64,000 nucleotides of DNA, taken from NCBI GenBank assembly GCA_910589415.1, contig OU342639.1, positions 14,578,268 to 14,642,267 on the forward strand. Direction: 5' to 3'. Position 1 is the first letter of the stretch. Each line of letters opens with the position of its first letter. Positions 53,379 to 64,000 of this stretch are shown here, piece after piece. A program made the translations under genes and the position numbers. Under the pieces are notes generated by a model. The model was not told the origin of the DNA. It searched no databases and saw only the letters and a program-made list of their open reading frames with translations. Origin of the DNA: Malachius bipustulatus. Lineage: Eukaryota > Arthropoda > Insecta > Coleoptera > Melyridae.

Positions 53379-55788
53379 TTTAATTAAAAAATCCATTTTA
53401 AACTTATATTCAATCTATTATTTTTCAACTTTCTCACCTTTATTCTTCTTGATTTCCGCACACGAATTCACCAACTATTCGATCACTTTCTATTTAACAC
53501 CTTCAGCCTTCTTAATTTTATTTACCGCTTATTATCTCCCGATAAACGAGTTAAATGATGGAGCACTAAATATTTGCTTGCTTCCTTTGAAAATAAATAA
53601 ATAAACTTTAAAAAAATAATATAAACGAATACAAAAAATAGGCAGAAACATCTCTTTCACTTCGAATTTTTTATAATTCACTTAGGAGGTTTGCCAATTA
53701 TTAGTGAATGGACAACATTCACTGATTGATAACATTTTGATACTTTTAGAAATTTATGTGTAACCCGTTATATCCTTTTAAAATAAACAATACAAAAACC
53801 AGGTTACCATTTAAAAGCATAGTGGATGAAGACATACCTTAAACTTAGGTAGGGCGAATTTCTTTATAGAAAAGGCCGGAACATAAAAATACTAATCGAC
53901 GTGTCTCAACATTTTTACTGAAAATAAATAGCGCTTGATTAACTGAATTTATTTCACTTTACGGTCTCACACTGTATATGGAATCAAGTGATACTGAACA
54001 AATGTTCGACTTTTTTGTAATTGATTTAGATTGTATTTTGAAATGTATTATCATCTTACATAAATAAAGATATTTGCTACTGCTTGACCAACAGTTGGCT
54101 GACTGTAAGGTGAGATCAGAGAATCTAGTAAAAAAACTAAAGGCCTTGTTTTATTTGCAGAGATTTTGATGTAAAGTATTTAGAGCAGCTTATAACCATC
54201 TGAATTAAGTAGATATCTGTTGAAAATTGAGTCATCTCCTGCCAATATTTTCTTATAATAACAAACATATTACCTTATACCTACACCATTGTTGTTTTGT
54301 GAGCTACGCATGCAGACGCAGACTATCAATAATACTAATTAAACGACTAAATGAATATTAGAGTGCGACACTGTTAACAAGGTTAAAGTTTCTAAATTAT
54401 TGTGTGTATGACAATAACACACATACATTACATAGATATCTGTACGTAATGGAGCCTTTTCATAAATTATTAAACGTCAATTAGCTATTCGCTGTTTATT
54501 CCAGTTGAATCTAGGCAATAATTCACTCGACCCTATTATTGGAATCAACTCAAATTTTGTCCAGAGATATGTCATAAATTCAACGAGCAATAGTAACGTA
54601 TTTAACATGACGATCGGCAGAACTTGTTTTGTGCAATTTTCTCCTAATATAGCTTTTGCAATATCGATCACGTCCGATAGAATAAGTTATTTGCCAATAG
54701 CATTGAATGTACGTACCCCATGATTTACGCGATTCGCATGCTGAAAATACATATTGGGGAAATATTCCAAGTACGAAATTTTGCTGTATTTTTGAGAATA
54801 AGAATTCAACTGGTATTTCAGAAGCAATTGTTACATAACTTCCAGAAATGAATTGCCTTGAATATTGAAATCCGTTAATATTCAGGTAATAATATTTCTG
54901 GCTGTGTTTTTGGTTCAATTCGTTCATTTTTTTAATATCTATGAATTGAGAGAATAAGATTTCTTGTCTTCTTCATGACAGTTCAATACAAAATCTGACT
55001 AAGTAAATGCTAGAACTAGGTTTGTCCCGGCAACTTTATAAGAATCGACAATAATCACAAGGAGAAGTTTAGAAGAAAAAATTAAATTTAAACAACCTTT
55101 TAACAGAACCTATGGGCCGAACTTGGTTTCTTGTAGCCATGTTTGTTGTTGAAAATATTTGTAGCGGAAACTCGATTTTTCCGCTTTCGTAAATCGTAAA
55201 ACTCGAAGCTCGAAGGACCAATTATTAATTATATAACGAAGTTTTAAACAAATAACAAACTGTTTACTTTATCGAAAAACTAAAACAAAACGGTATTTAA
55301 ACGAATGAAATAATCGCAAATTTGAACGTATAATAAAAGAGTAATATAAACGTATAATGTTAATTCGTAGCTCGCAGAATATCGTAATAGTAATGTAATG
55401 TAATAATGTCGAATATTGGAATGATGGGCTTCTTGGTAGAAGGGACACGCCGACCGCCCTTCCTTGGTCAATGACGTCATGGGTCTTCACGAGGTGAGTG
55501 CGACATTGTCATGGTTGTCACGTCAGACTCTTGTGTAGGTATTCGCAACAATATTACAAATTAGCCTAGGAGTCATACACCTTAATTAGTATCACCCTAA
55601 GTATTACCCTGGTTGCACTTGAATCCACTCAGTTGTTTTGAGAAATCAGGAGACAAGAAAACGGTGGTTGATGAAAGTTGGTGACAATTTTCTGTGTACC
55701 GGGTGAGTCTTAAATGGCAGATTTCACATATTTCACGTTGTAGGGAACAATTAATGGAGCCCTGGGAAAAGTGTAAAAAAAATAAATA
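53379..55788. other. AT-rich spacer, no gene seen
   Basis: Frames of 60-115 codons overlap on both strands around 54477-54927 and 55269-55490; none has a recognisable motif. Confidence 0.35.
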
Positions 55789-55905
55789 ATTTCTATCGCC
55801 CCAAGCAAGAATCTCTTGTAGATCTTTGTTAAGTATTGAGACATCTTGCTCTCTTCGAAAATGTGCGTCCATGGCCGAAGTTCGCGCATCTAAGGTATAG
55901 GAAAA
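55789..55905 (-). mobile_element. Short LINE A fragment
   Basis: The minus-strand frame SYTLDARTSAMDAHFRREQD, then VSILNKDLQEILAWGDRN matches LINE A just after FADD. Homology stops at both sides. Confidence 0.8.
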
Positions 55906-55984
55906 TATAAGTACATATAGAGAGTCAGATAGAAATGAGAGAATCAATGAAACGAAATATAAGAATACGTATTAATAATAATGA

Positions 55985-56390
55985 GAATATAAAGACTCAT
56001 AACTGTTCTAGAAATCTTAGACTCAAATTAGATCAAGACTTGTGGTTTAGGGAACATAGGGCAAAATTGTTGCAGAAATCCTATGCTTATATATCCTCAT
56101 GGACGTTACATGAGTAATGAGCTAAAAAGGTTGCTTGGTGATACGATGGTGGGGTCTAGGTTTGACTTCTATGACAATATATATGGGCCCTGTCTGGACA
56201 AACATGATTTCGGCAGAATTCAAAGAGTTCAGAAGTTCTGGTTAACGTTTAGTTGTTGTGTGAGACGAAGACAAAGAATTTGTCATCAACTGGTGGAGAT
56301 CGGGTGGCTGGATATAGCTAAAAGATGGCGTAGCTGGATATAGCTAAAAGATGGCAACTTCATGCCGTCTGCTTTTTTTATAAAATAGTT
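55985..56390 (+). mobile_element. LINE D remnant: C-terminal part of a reverse transcriptase ORF
   Basis: Two frames combine: NLRLKLDQDLWFREHRAKLL with QKSYAY (56005-56085), then RYMSNELKRLLGDTMVG, YGPCLDKHDFGRIQRVQKFW, and ICHQLVEIGWLDIAKRW (56090-56330). The YGPCLD...RIQ.VQ block and the H.LI...WL ending are typical of the region after the palm in one group of insect LINEs. A frameshift near 56085 and a 26-bp tandem duplication at 56307-56358 break the frame. Distinct from LINE A, B and C. Confidence 0.7.
56307..56358 (+). repeat. 26-bp tandem duplication inside LINE D
   Basis: GCTGGATATAGCTAAAAGATGG plus four bases occurs twice in a row; the unit is not a multiple of three, so it shifts the LINE frame. 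The copies are nearly identical, so the duplication is recent. Confidence 0.85.
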
Positions 56391-58221
56391 TTTTTTACAC
56401 ACCGCCCTATCTCCATCAAATAATGACATATAAAACTGATGTTCATAACTTGAACTTTGCATAAAGAGGTTTGCTCATAGTGTCCTAACATAAAAAGGTC
56501 AAATATAGAAGAGGACATTTTCATATAGTATTGCGCTTTGTGTTAATCAATTCATGGCCCGTAAATTCGCTTCTTCTTCCAGATAGTTTAAAAAGCTATA
56601 CAGGACTGCTCTCTTTGACAGTGGTTATGGTAAGCCCCCGCTCCGTCGCTCTCTCCAAAAACTAATAATTATTATTATCTGATATTTGCCTAGCATGTAA
56701 AAGTTGATGAGCCTATTAGTGGATGTATAAAAATTTAAGGCTTCAGTGGAAGAGTCCTATTGAAAGAACTGAACTGCTCCTTTTTACCCTAATAATTGCT
56801 AATGATTAATTATTGATCTATATACTTGTAGTAATGTAATGAAAACTGAGATGGGTAGGTATATAAAATTATTAAAAAAAAAAACAGATTCGAAGAATAA
56901 AACCACAAGATTTTTTTTTTGAAAATGCACATGCACTGCAGGGAAATCCCTATGACGCTCTGGGAGCGGTGCATGAGCGTTTAGCATTTTTATTTTTTTT
57001 ATAAATAATGCTACTTGTAACTCAAATGATTTCAGATAAATAAGCAATCTTAATTTCATAGACATTTCCACAAACAGGCATTAGGCATCGAGTTAGTCAT
57101 TTTACTACTTTTTTTTGTATACAATTCTATAGACGCTGCATCGGCTCATTAGATATCAAATATCCTTATCAACACGGGTGGTAGGAGAGAAGGTGACCCG
57201 GCTTGACTGCGGCAGAGCGATGTAGGTTTAGCATCAATACCTACCTACCGAATAATTTATAATTATTACTTTTAATTATCTGAGGTAATTTACATGGACT
57301 AGTGTGAATTCCGATTATTGAACAGATAATAGGTAGTTGAGATCTATTTTACTGATTGTTTGCCACCATTTAAGGATAAATAGGAAACCCTCTGTCAATA
57401 GAGGTAAGCGATGTCTCTCTTCTAAAAATAAAATTTAATATATTTAATTTATCTCGCTGAAGTTTTTCAAGTGGATCAATTTTCTTATGTTTACGATTTT
57501 GTACTATTTCAGGGTTTTTTCTTTCCATTTCGTTTTGTTCTTCTTGTTCTTTATGTTTATCCTTGGAATCGGTGTTCAATAATTCAATGGGTGTATTATG
57601 GATATTCGAACAATTGCGTTATGGGTTGTGTCATATGATGGATATTATGGAGTTGTGGATTTTGGAAAGTCAGTCAGTGTGAAGGACGATCAACCCTCCT
57701 GTACAGAATTAATAGTATGAGTTAATAAGAAGTCAAACCTCGCCATTCCATCCCTGGACACTACGGATAGGAGAAGGTCGTTTATTTTTATTATTATTGT
57801 TGTTTTTTTTATCGATGAAGGAAAGATTGTAATAGAGTGTTGAAGTTGAGATTTTGAAAAATTAATAGAGTAGAGTCATATTAGATTATATATTTTTTCA
57901 GTTATAAAGTCATTACATATCTGTTAGCCCAAAAACAGCTGTTTTTTAGGGACAATACCATTTTTTTTATAATAATTCAATTTTCTAATTCAGATAATCA
58001 AACATTTTTTATGTAAATATTATTATCCGGAGGTACTCGTTTACTTTCAATAATTATTCATTTATTCATTTATTTAAAAAATGTCAATAAAGTAAACCAT
58101 TTTTTTTGGGGGAATACGTTTAGTTTTTCTTTTGCTTCCAACAGGTGAATAGATTTCCTATGAAATCCGGTTTCTGAGTTTTCCATAAAAACTCGGTGGC
58201 GCTCAACAGAATTAACCATCA
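56391..58221. other. Spacer holding a LINE A 3'-end scrap
   Basis: At 56920-56983 the minus strand carries the LINE A 3' end (CGCTCATGCACCGCTCCCAG, then GAGCGTCATAGGGATTTCCC). The remainder has no recognisable gene; a 69-codon lysine/glutamate-rich frame (57370-57579, minus) is unassigned. Confidence 0.45.
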
Positions 58222-59525
58222 AATTTTTTTTTATGCAGCAACCCATTACCTATAATGCCGCCGGCGAACAGCTGCCGTAAGCCTTTGTAGACAAATATGT
58301 CACAAGCGGAGCTATCGATTCACGTTGGCCTTGAATCTCTGTAAGTTGTATACTTCGGGAAACACGCCCTTTGGAATGCTATTCCAAAGTGATGCGGTTC
58401 TATACATAAAAGAAGTCTGAAATAGGGTGGTACGAGGTGTAACGAGCTGAACCTGATACGGATAAGCGTCTGCGGCTCGACGTGTATTTCTGCCCGGTCT
58501 TGTTCTTGGTGGAATCAAGCGGGCCACGTCTTTTGAACACTTTCCATTAAAATATCTGTAAAACAGACTCAGGTCAGCTACTCTTCTTAGATGTTCGAGA
58601 GTGTCTAAATTTTTTGTCAAATCTGGGTCCCCAATCAAGCGGATGGCTCTTTTCTGAATAGAGTCGAGTAGTCTCAGCGTATGTTTGGGAGATGAGCTCC
58701 AAACATGTGAGCAGTACTCTAAGGATGGTCGGATTTGAGCCTTGTATAAGAGGAGAAGCTGTTGTGGTGTATAAAATTTCTTCGTGCGGAAGAGTGTTCC
58801 AAGTTTTTGAGAAGCACTCTTCGCCAGACCAGCAACATGATCATGCCAAGACATGTTCGCTCCGAGGCTCACTCCAAGTAAACGAAGAGATGACGCTGGG
58901 GTAAGAGAGTGTCCCGCCATCATCATATCTGGCTCCAAAACGTTGGTCTTTTCGGAGAAGATGGCTGCTTGGGTTTTTCCAGCTTTAAACTGGACTTGGT
59001 TTCTATCGCCCCAAGTTAGAATGTCTCGCAAGTCATTGTTAAGTATGGCAACTTCTTGCTCCCTGCGAGTCTGTGCGTCGATGGCAGATGTTCGCGCATC
59101 TAACGTATAAGAAGATATGAGGGTACTGTCGTCGGCAAAACTGTATATTGGATTTTTTGTTGTTTCAAGCAAGTCGTTTATAAATATTAGAAAGAGAGTC
59201 GGAGATAAAATGGATCCCTGAGGCACACCGGCATTGATGGAAAAGGTCTCAGAAAGAACTCCATCGACTGCCACCTGCAATGAACGATTTCCGAGATAAC
59301 TCGTAAGCCACAAGCAGAATTTCTCGGGCATGCCATAGGCCTGCAGTTTTGCCAACAGTCCATCATGCCAAACACGGTCGAAAGCTCTAGAAATATCAAG
59401 CGCAACCCCTCGAGACTCCCCATGGTGCTCGATTTCGCCGTTCCACAGCTCGATGACGTAAGTGAGGAGGTCACCAGTTGACCTCTGTTTGCGGAATCCG
59501 TATTGGCGGTCGCCAATATTGGTAT
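58222..59525 (-). mobile_element. LINE A copy, 5'-truncated, best preserved
   Basis: It comprises the 410-codon reverse transcriptase frame plus a short 3' UTR ending near 58222 with TGCAGCATAAAAAAAAAT-like sequence. Homology begins abruptly at NIGDRQYGFRKQRSTGDLL, inside the RT domain, so about half of ORF2 is absent. Its 3' UTR diverges from the other LINE A copies right after NVNR: it lacks the GAGCGTCATAGGGATTTCC motif. Confidence 0.88.
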
Positions 59526-59544
59526 ACCATATTGGTAAAATCAT
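58312..59544 (-). CDS. LINE A reverse transcriptase ORF (partial, open)
   Basis: The frame is open for 410 codons. In order: GFRKQRSTGDLLTYVIELW (16-34), ALDISRAFDRVWHDGLLAKL (48-67, first catalytic aspartate), NAGVPQGSILSPTLFLIFIN (104-123), YSFADDSTLISSY (134-146, catalytic DD), QVQFKAGKTQAAIFSEKTNV, SSLRLLGVSLGANMSWHDHV, AQIRPSLEYCSHVWSSSPK, DSIQKRAIRLIGDPDLTKNL and, at the end, FMYRTASLWNSIP with EVYNLQRF. The first dozen codons (MILPIWYTN) come from flanking DNA, and the ATG is not a natural start. It ends at TAG 58312-58314. Other copies in the window: 7426, 14808, 28530, 39447, 55789 and 56920. Jockey/CR1-like, clade open. Confidence 0.88.
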   Translation of the reverse strand: MILPIWYTNIGDRQYGFRKQRSTGDLLTYVIELWNGEIEHHGESRGVALDISRAFDRVWHDGLLAKLQAYGMPEKFCLWLTSYLGNRSLQVAVDGVLSETFSINAGVPQGSILSPTLFLIFINDLLETTKNPIYSFADDSTLISSYTLDARTSAIDAQTRREQEVAILNNDLRDILTWGDRNQVQFKAGKTQAAIFSEKTNVLEPDMMMAGHSLTPASSLRLLGVSLGANMSWHDHVAGLAKSASQKLGTLFRTKKFYTPQQLLLLYKAQIRPSLEYCSHVWSSSPKHTLRLLDSIQKRAIRLIGDPDLTKNLDTLEHLRRVADLSLFYRYFNGKCSKDVARLIPPRTRPGRNTRRAADAYPYQVQLVTPRTTLFQTSFMYRTASLWNSIPKGVFPEVYNLQRFKANVNR

Positions 59545-60057
59545 TTCCCGATAGGTTTACAATTTATTGGTATGTAAATCATCTTCTTGTTTTCCTATTT
59601 GTTATTGACATTCGCATTTTTCTATTAGCCAGCTAAATTCTTCTCGCAGTTTAAACTGAATATAAAAATATTTTTTTTTATGTTCAAAGGAAATATATTG
59701 TATAGTTTTTCCCCCCAATTTCTTCACTTTCGTGACAAATAAGCTATTTTGTGTAGTAAATTATTATAATCTAATAAATTAAATGAGTATAGAATAAACA
59801 TAGTTATATAAGACCTTTTTTTCTATTTGATAGTATTTTTGATAGTTTAAGCCACATCAACCTATGCTAGGAATATTAGCAGCTGTCAACATTAACAACA
59901 AAGTTTACAATACTTACATACACGCTGTTCGTCTAAATTTTGTTCAAGTTGGTACTAGTTTGTTGGCATCGCAGCTGCAGTTGCCTCTAATATTGCGGAT
60001 GGCTCTAGCTACTTGAAAGCTTGGACACACAACCAGAACATACTTCCAGGGTAGCGA
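59526..60057. other. AT-rich spacer, no gene seen
   Basis: The join to LINE A lies in GCCAATATTGGTATACCATATTGG, a small palindrome that could have favoured the insertion. Confidence 0.35.
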
Positions 60058-60345
60058 CTACCAGGGTTGAGTGGATGACCTAACTTCACGAAACATTCTC
60101 TTGCAACCGGAGGGAATAATTTTTCTGATTCTCGACGCCAGTGGTTTGTTGTCAGCCGATCTTGCCGCAATAATTGGTATCCATACAATAGCGACCTGTC
60201 TATCCCTCTGGTTTAAATACTCCATAACCTCCTTAATGTGTAACACCATGCGGTTTCCCTTGTGAATAGTATAAGGAGGGAGCACTCGCGAAGTGTTCTC
60301 GATCTGGATTTGTAATTCGTTTTTCTTGTATTTGTTTACCTTCTG
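60058..60345 (-). pseudogene. Possible LINE RNase H remnant, weak
   Basis: The minus-strand frame has LHIKEVMEYLNQRDRQVAIV, then WIPIIAARSADNKPLASRI. The order V.WIP...AD..A echoes a LINE RNase H, but the histidine, glycine and asparagine of that motif are not present. It ends next to the LTR fragment at 60361. Confidence 0.3.
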
Positions 60346-60360
60346 CAATTATTGTGGTTA

Positions 60361-60640
60361 TGTTTCGGAAATTCAATTCGAGATGGTTCTAGTGAGATGA
60401 CAGACATGACGCATTGCCAAGCCAGTGTAAGAGTGTAACTGAGAGTTCCAATAAATACCAGAATGGTTCCGCATTCTGCGCATGTTCCAGAATACGTCGT
60501 GACTAGAGACACGTCAGTGAAGCTCCCAGATAACTTCAATGACACCTCAAGGAACTATAATAAGAACCGCCGTGGCTGAAGAAAAGTTAGTTGTATCTTG
60601 GATGTGAATGAAAGCTTAAGTATCACAGAGTCATGATGTG
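60361..60640 (+). mobile_element. Fragment of the gypsy-type LTR family of 37718
   Basis: TTCGAGATGGTTCTAG, GCATTGCCAAGCCAG, AATACCAGAATGGTTCCGC and TCTGCGCATGTTC align in order with the 37718-38142 LTR. The U5 end and primer site are missing; homology fades after about 60600. It preserves only the left half. Confidence 0.6.
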
Positions 60641-61553
60641 TGAAACAAGCAAAATGCATGGTTGGGAGATGAAAATTTACAATTTCTTGTATGTCGCAGC
60701 ACTTATATATGCCATACAATACTTCTAAATTTCTTACTTACTCTAATTTAATTTATTTATACACACCATTATTGTTTTATCACTTTTATTTAATGCCATT
60801 TTTAACCCACAAGCTCTTGCAACGTTAAGTAATCATATAGTATAATATGTGTGTACGTAGCTGAGACCCGTAGATGCTTCATAATCTGTATTTAAATATT
60901 CCCATTTCTCATTCTCTCCTCGTTTTCGCTTAGTTTTCCCCCTATTGTATACTCTACATATCTCAAAGAAACTTCCGGAGATTATGAATTACTTTGAATG
61001 CATTATAAGGTGTTCTCACAGCGAGTTATACTAACTATACAATCCAAACTTACGTGTGCGATTATGAAGCTATATAATCCACTCTGGATGTAATCCTGAA
61101 ATTGTTTTCCCAACATCTAATAATAATTGATTCTCAGGAATAACTTGATTCTACTTTGTGCACTATAATACTGTTAGTAGAAAATGAGAAGCTCGGCGAA
61201 ATATCTAGCGTAAAAATCTTGGGTTATGACGGAACATGATGCCGAAAACAGATGTTCTAGACAGTTATAGTTATCGACTAGAACAGTGAGTTACACCAAC
61301 AAATATCTATTGGCCTTCTAACCGTGGTTGAGTGCAGATGCCAGTGCAGAGTGATAATCGGTATCGTGTATTTCTGTCAGCCTCGAGATAGTGACCGTAA
61401 AATAATTTATACAGCCGTTAAAACCGATGGTAAATCGTTTCAATTTTAATATTATTATAAATAATTATTTTCTTATAAATCAATCAGAATAACTGACTGC
61501 CTAAATACAGTATAATTAAATCAGCCCCCGCACAAGGGGCTGATAAAATAATA
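60641..61553. other. Spacer and probable Jockey 5' UTR
   Basis: No gene up to about 61230. The last 300 bp before the Jockey ORF1 start is less AT-rich (for example GTTGAGTGCAGATGCCAGTG) and may be the 5' UTR, which in Jockey-type elements carries the internal promoter. Its left limit is not visible. Confidence 0.35.
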
Positions 61554-62130
61554 ATGCCACCAACAAAAAGATCTTCAGATCATCTATCACCCCCAATAAG
61601 TGAAACTCAAAAACGATACATTTGGAGTCCCGAATCTCTATTAAAAACCAACCAGTACTAAGTATTATCAACCCAAGGTGCTAATACAGGTCCTACTGAT
61701 AACACAGAACCATCTCAACCAAAAAAGAAAAAAATTCCTCCAATATTTCTCCATAATGCAAATAATCACCAATCTATCATAACCGACATCAAGAGAGTAA
61801 TTAAGAATGAATTTACTACAAGTTATAATTCATATAAATTGAAAATTAACCTAACAACCGAGGATGATTACAGAGCCCTGACAAAATATTATACCGAACA
61901 CAAGGTTCAGTTTCATACATTCCAAAATCCAAATTCACGACCACTAAATGTAGTTATTAGAAACGTACCCATATCTTTAACCGAAGAAGAAATATTAGAT
62001 GAACTGAAAACACTAAATCTACCTATTATAAAGTTGACTAGACTTACCAACAACGAAAAAAGCCCATTCCGCTCTGCGCAGTAGAACTAACCCCCAACGA
62101 TAATGCCACCGGCTTATATAATCTCAAAAC
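61554..62130 (+). pseudogene. Jockey ORF1 (gag-like), broken
   Basis: ATG at 61554 opens MPPTKRSSDHLSPPISETQ. After 35 codons there is an in-frame TAA (61659-61661), then the same frame stays open to 62084. It includes KINLTTEDDYRALTKYYTEH, VQFHTF and PLNVVIRNVPISLTEEEILD, the RNA-recognition-like region that precedes the zinc knuckles of Jockey ORF1. A slip in GAAAAAAG near 62057 moves the reading frame; PIPLCAVELTPNDNATGLYN follows. The CCHC zinc knuckles are missing, so the 3' part of ORF1 is deleted. The protein would package element RNA. Confidence 0.82.
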
Positions 62131-62164
62131 AAAGTAACTAAATAACAAAAAAACAAAAAAACTA

Positions 62165-64000
62165 AACAAAATAAAGTTAAAGAATAAACGACTCATCGAA
62201 GTCGACATATCCGATCTCTTCAAAAATACAACCCCGACTCTGGTACTAGGAGGCCCAAATAGTAAAAATACCCAATGGGGATGCAGAGCTAACAATGCCT
62301 CTGAGAAACAATTAGCAAGGTACGCAGTCTCCCATTCTCTGAGAATTTTATCCCCACACGAATATACCTATATGTATACCCTATCGATCCGATCATCAAC
62401 CTGATATCTTGGATATAGTCATATCAAAAAATTTCAACTTCCCAGTGCAGCAAAACGTTATACACGAAATGAACTCAGATCACCTGCCAGTGATAATTAG
62501 TTTTTCCACTCTTATTACAACCAAACCCCAACTACCAAAACTGATTGATGGTTACGTTGATTGGGAGAAATATCGAGAAAATATTAACGTAAAACAGAGT
62601 ACCACAGTAAGTAGCGAAAACGAAATCAATGACTGTATACAGCAATTCACAAAAATCGTTACAGGATCTGTCAAAGAAGCTACCATACCAACAAAGAGGA
62701 AAAGACATAATCCCGACATACCACCAAACCATATCCTTCAACTAATCAGACAAAAGAGCCAACACCGAAGACAGTGGCAAAACAACAGAGATCCCATAAC
62801 TAAAAATCTGCTCAATAACCTAAAACACAGGATGAAGCGAGCACTCGACGCTTATCGGATAGAAACTTTCCAACGACACATCAGCGATTTATCGAACCAA
62901 GACCCCGGCCTCGGGAAAACCACAAAGAGAATATTAAATCAGCACGATGCCATTCCTACCATAATTAATGACAATACAATAACAGAATCCGATGAAGAAA
63001 AATCAGAAGTATTTGCCTCACATTTAGAAAAAAATTTCACTCCTAATTTAAGCAGCGTCCCCGCATATCATCTACTACAAGTTATCTGTTACACGGAAAC
63101 ACACATACCGATCCCAAATGATTTCACTGATCCAGCGACTCCAACTGAAATAGCCACTATCATCAAAACTCTACCTGTAAAAAAAGCCCCCGAACACGAT
63201 CTAATTCCAAACGTACTCCTCAAAAACCTACCCAAAAGATCTCTAGTTTTTCTTGCAAACTTATTCAATACCTGCCTCCGCAAAGGCTATTTCCCAAAGC
63301 TGTGGATACATGCTAACGTTCTTCTTTTCTCCAAACCTGGGAAAGACAAGAAACTTTTAACTAATCACCATTAGCCTCCTGTCTATGCTCTCAAAGTTAT
63401 TCGAGAAAATAATTAACAATAGACTCAGGCAACAAATCACGGACAGAGAAGCGTTGCCTCTCATGCAATTTGGATTTAAAGACGGATATTCAGCTACACA
63501 CCAGCTACAAAGAATCTCGGAGATGATAGAAAGGAGCTTTGAAAATAAAGAATTCACCACCGCATTTTTTCTTGACATTGCCCAAGCTTTTGACAGAGTC
63601 TGGCTAGATGGCTTAAAGTACAAACTCTTGAAACACAAACTCCCCCAGTATATAACAGCAACATCCACTCTTCTTCTTTCTCCAAGATAGAACACATTTG
63701 CAGTCAGAATCAATTCAAGCTTATCTACCACAAAACCTATACTCGCAGGCGTTCCGCAAGGCAGTATTCCTGAACCATCTGGAGATTGCGATGTTTGCAG
63801 ACGACACCGCAATAATCACAAGAAATTGTAATTTAAACACGGTGGCTCTCCAACTTTAGTCCTCAATAAATATAGCACACAGCTGGTATCAAAAGTGGGG
63901 TATAACAATCAACATCAATAAATTCGAGGCCAAGATATTTACGCTATAAAAAATAACTGATATACCAAGCCTAAAAATCGGCGAACAAACAATTAATTGG
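62165..64000 (+). pseudogene. Jockey ORF2 (endonuclease-reverse transcriptase), broken and cut by window edge
   Basis: The EN domain survives only at its end: TPTLVLGGPNSKNTQWGCRA (62230-62290) and, after a frameshift, DIVISKNFNF...EMNSDHLPVI (62410-62500), whose SDHLP is the conserved EN motif. A 321-codon stretch (62409-63374) covers the linker and RT fingers (VKKAPEHDLIPNVLLKNLPK, KLWIHANVLLFSKPGKDK). A one-base break near 63374 follows, then LLSMLSKLFEKIINNRL, MQFGFKDGYSATHQL and FFLDIAQAFDRVWLDGLKYK (63385-63690). Beyond it, AGVPQGSI is joined directly to MFADDTAII (63793), so a segment between the two RT motifs is deleted. The element continues past 64000. Confidence 0.86.

Overview
The window looks like intergenic chromosomal DNA from an arthropod, most likely an insect. 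It is AT-rich and has no operons or bacterial signals. It is filled with animal transposon families: piggyBac, Tc1/mariner with a DUF4817-type transposase, Jockey and other LINEs, a Penelope-like element, solo LTRs and a gypsy-type LTR plus gag. TAGGTAGGTACC-type simple sequence is scattered through it. I could not fix the order; a beetle or a hemipteran would fit. I found no host protein gene I can defend, and no rRNA or intact tRNA gene.

Layout. 1-5 kb: mostly silent sequence with a LINE RNase H remnant (2285-2827) and a short recombinase-like ORF beside a perfect hairpin (3355-3667). 5-9 kb: a decayed LINE (here family B) on the minus strand split by an 898-bp solo LTR, then LINE A and LINE B fragments on the plus strand. 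10-12.6 kb: a complete, apparently intact piggyBac transposon with TTAA target sites, inserted in an older foldback-type repeat. 13-18 kb: two giant foldback elements and a LINE A fragment. 18-25 kb: a tRNA-like sequence, local tandem duplications, a second RNase H remnant and a decayed Penelope-like element. 25.2-28.2 kb: a Tc1/mariner element with about 420-bp inverted repeats, whose broken transposase lies beside a second solo LTR. 28.5-41 kb: LINE A, a 1-kb palindromic element, a mariner-type transposase remnant, a gypsy-type LTR plus gag cut by a small foldback element. 41-53 kb: a GC-rich MITE, more foldback elements, a LINE C remnant, the best LINE B copy (482 codons) and a second tRNA-like sequence. 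55-64 kb: LINE D and LINE A remnants, the best LINE A copy (410 codons), a second gypsy-type LTR fragment and a decayed Jockey element that runs off the right edge.

The strongest theme is a set of different foldback elements that share CAGGGTG-like or CAGTGTG-like termini, TA target sites and long inverted arms (elements starting at 13131, 15981, 31115, 47965, 48601 and 51977). Some share internal sequence modules with each other. The long-TIR DUF4817 element at 25188-28237 has the same terminal type and target site, so a Tc1/mariner transposase of this kind could be what moves them; that link is an inference. The piggyBac copy is the only mobile element here that looks able to encode a full-length enzyme.
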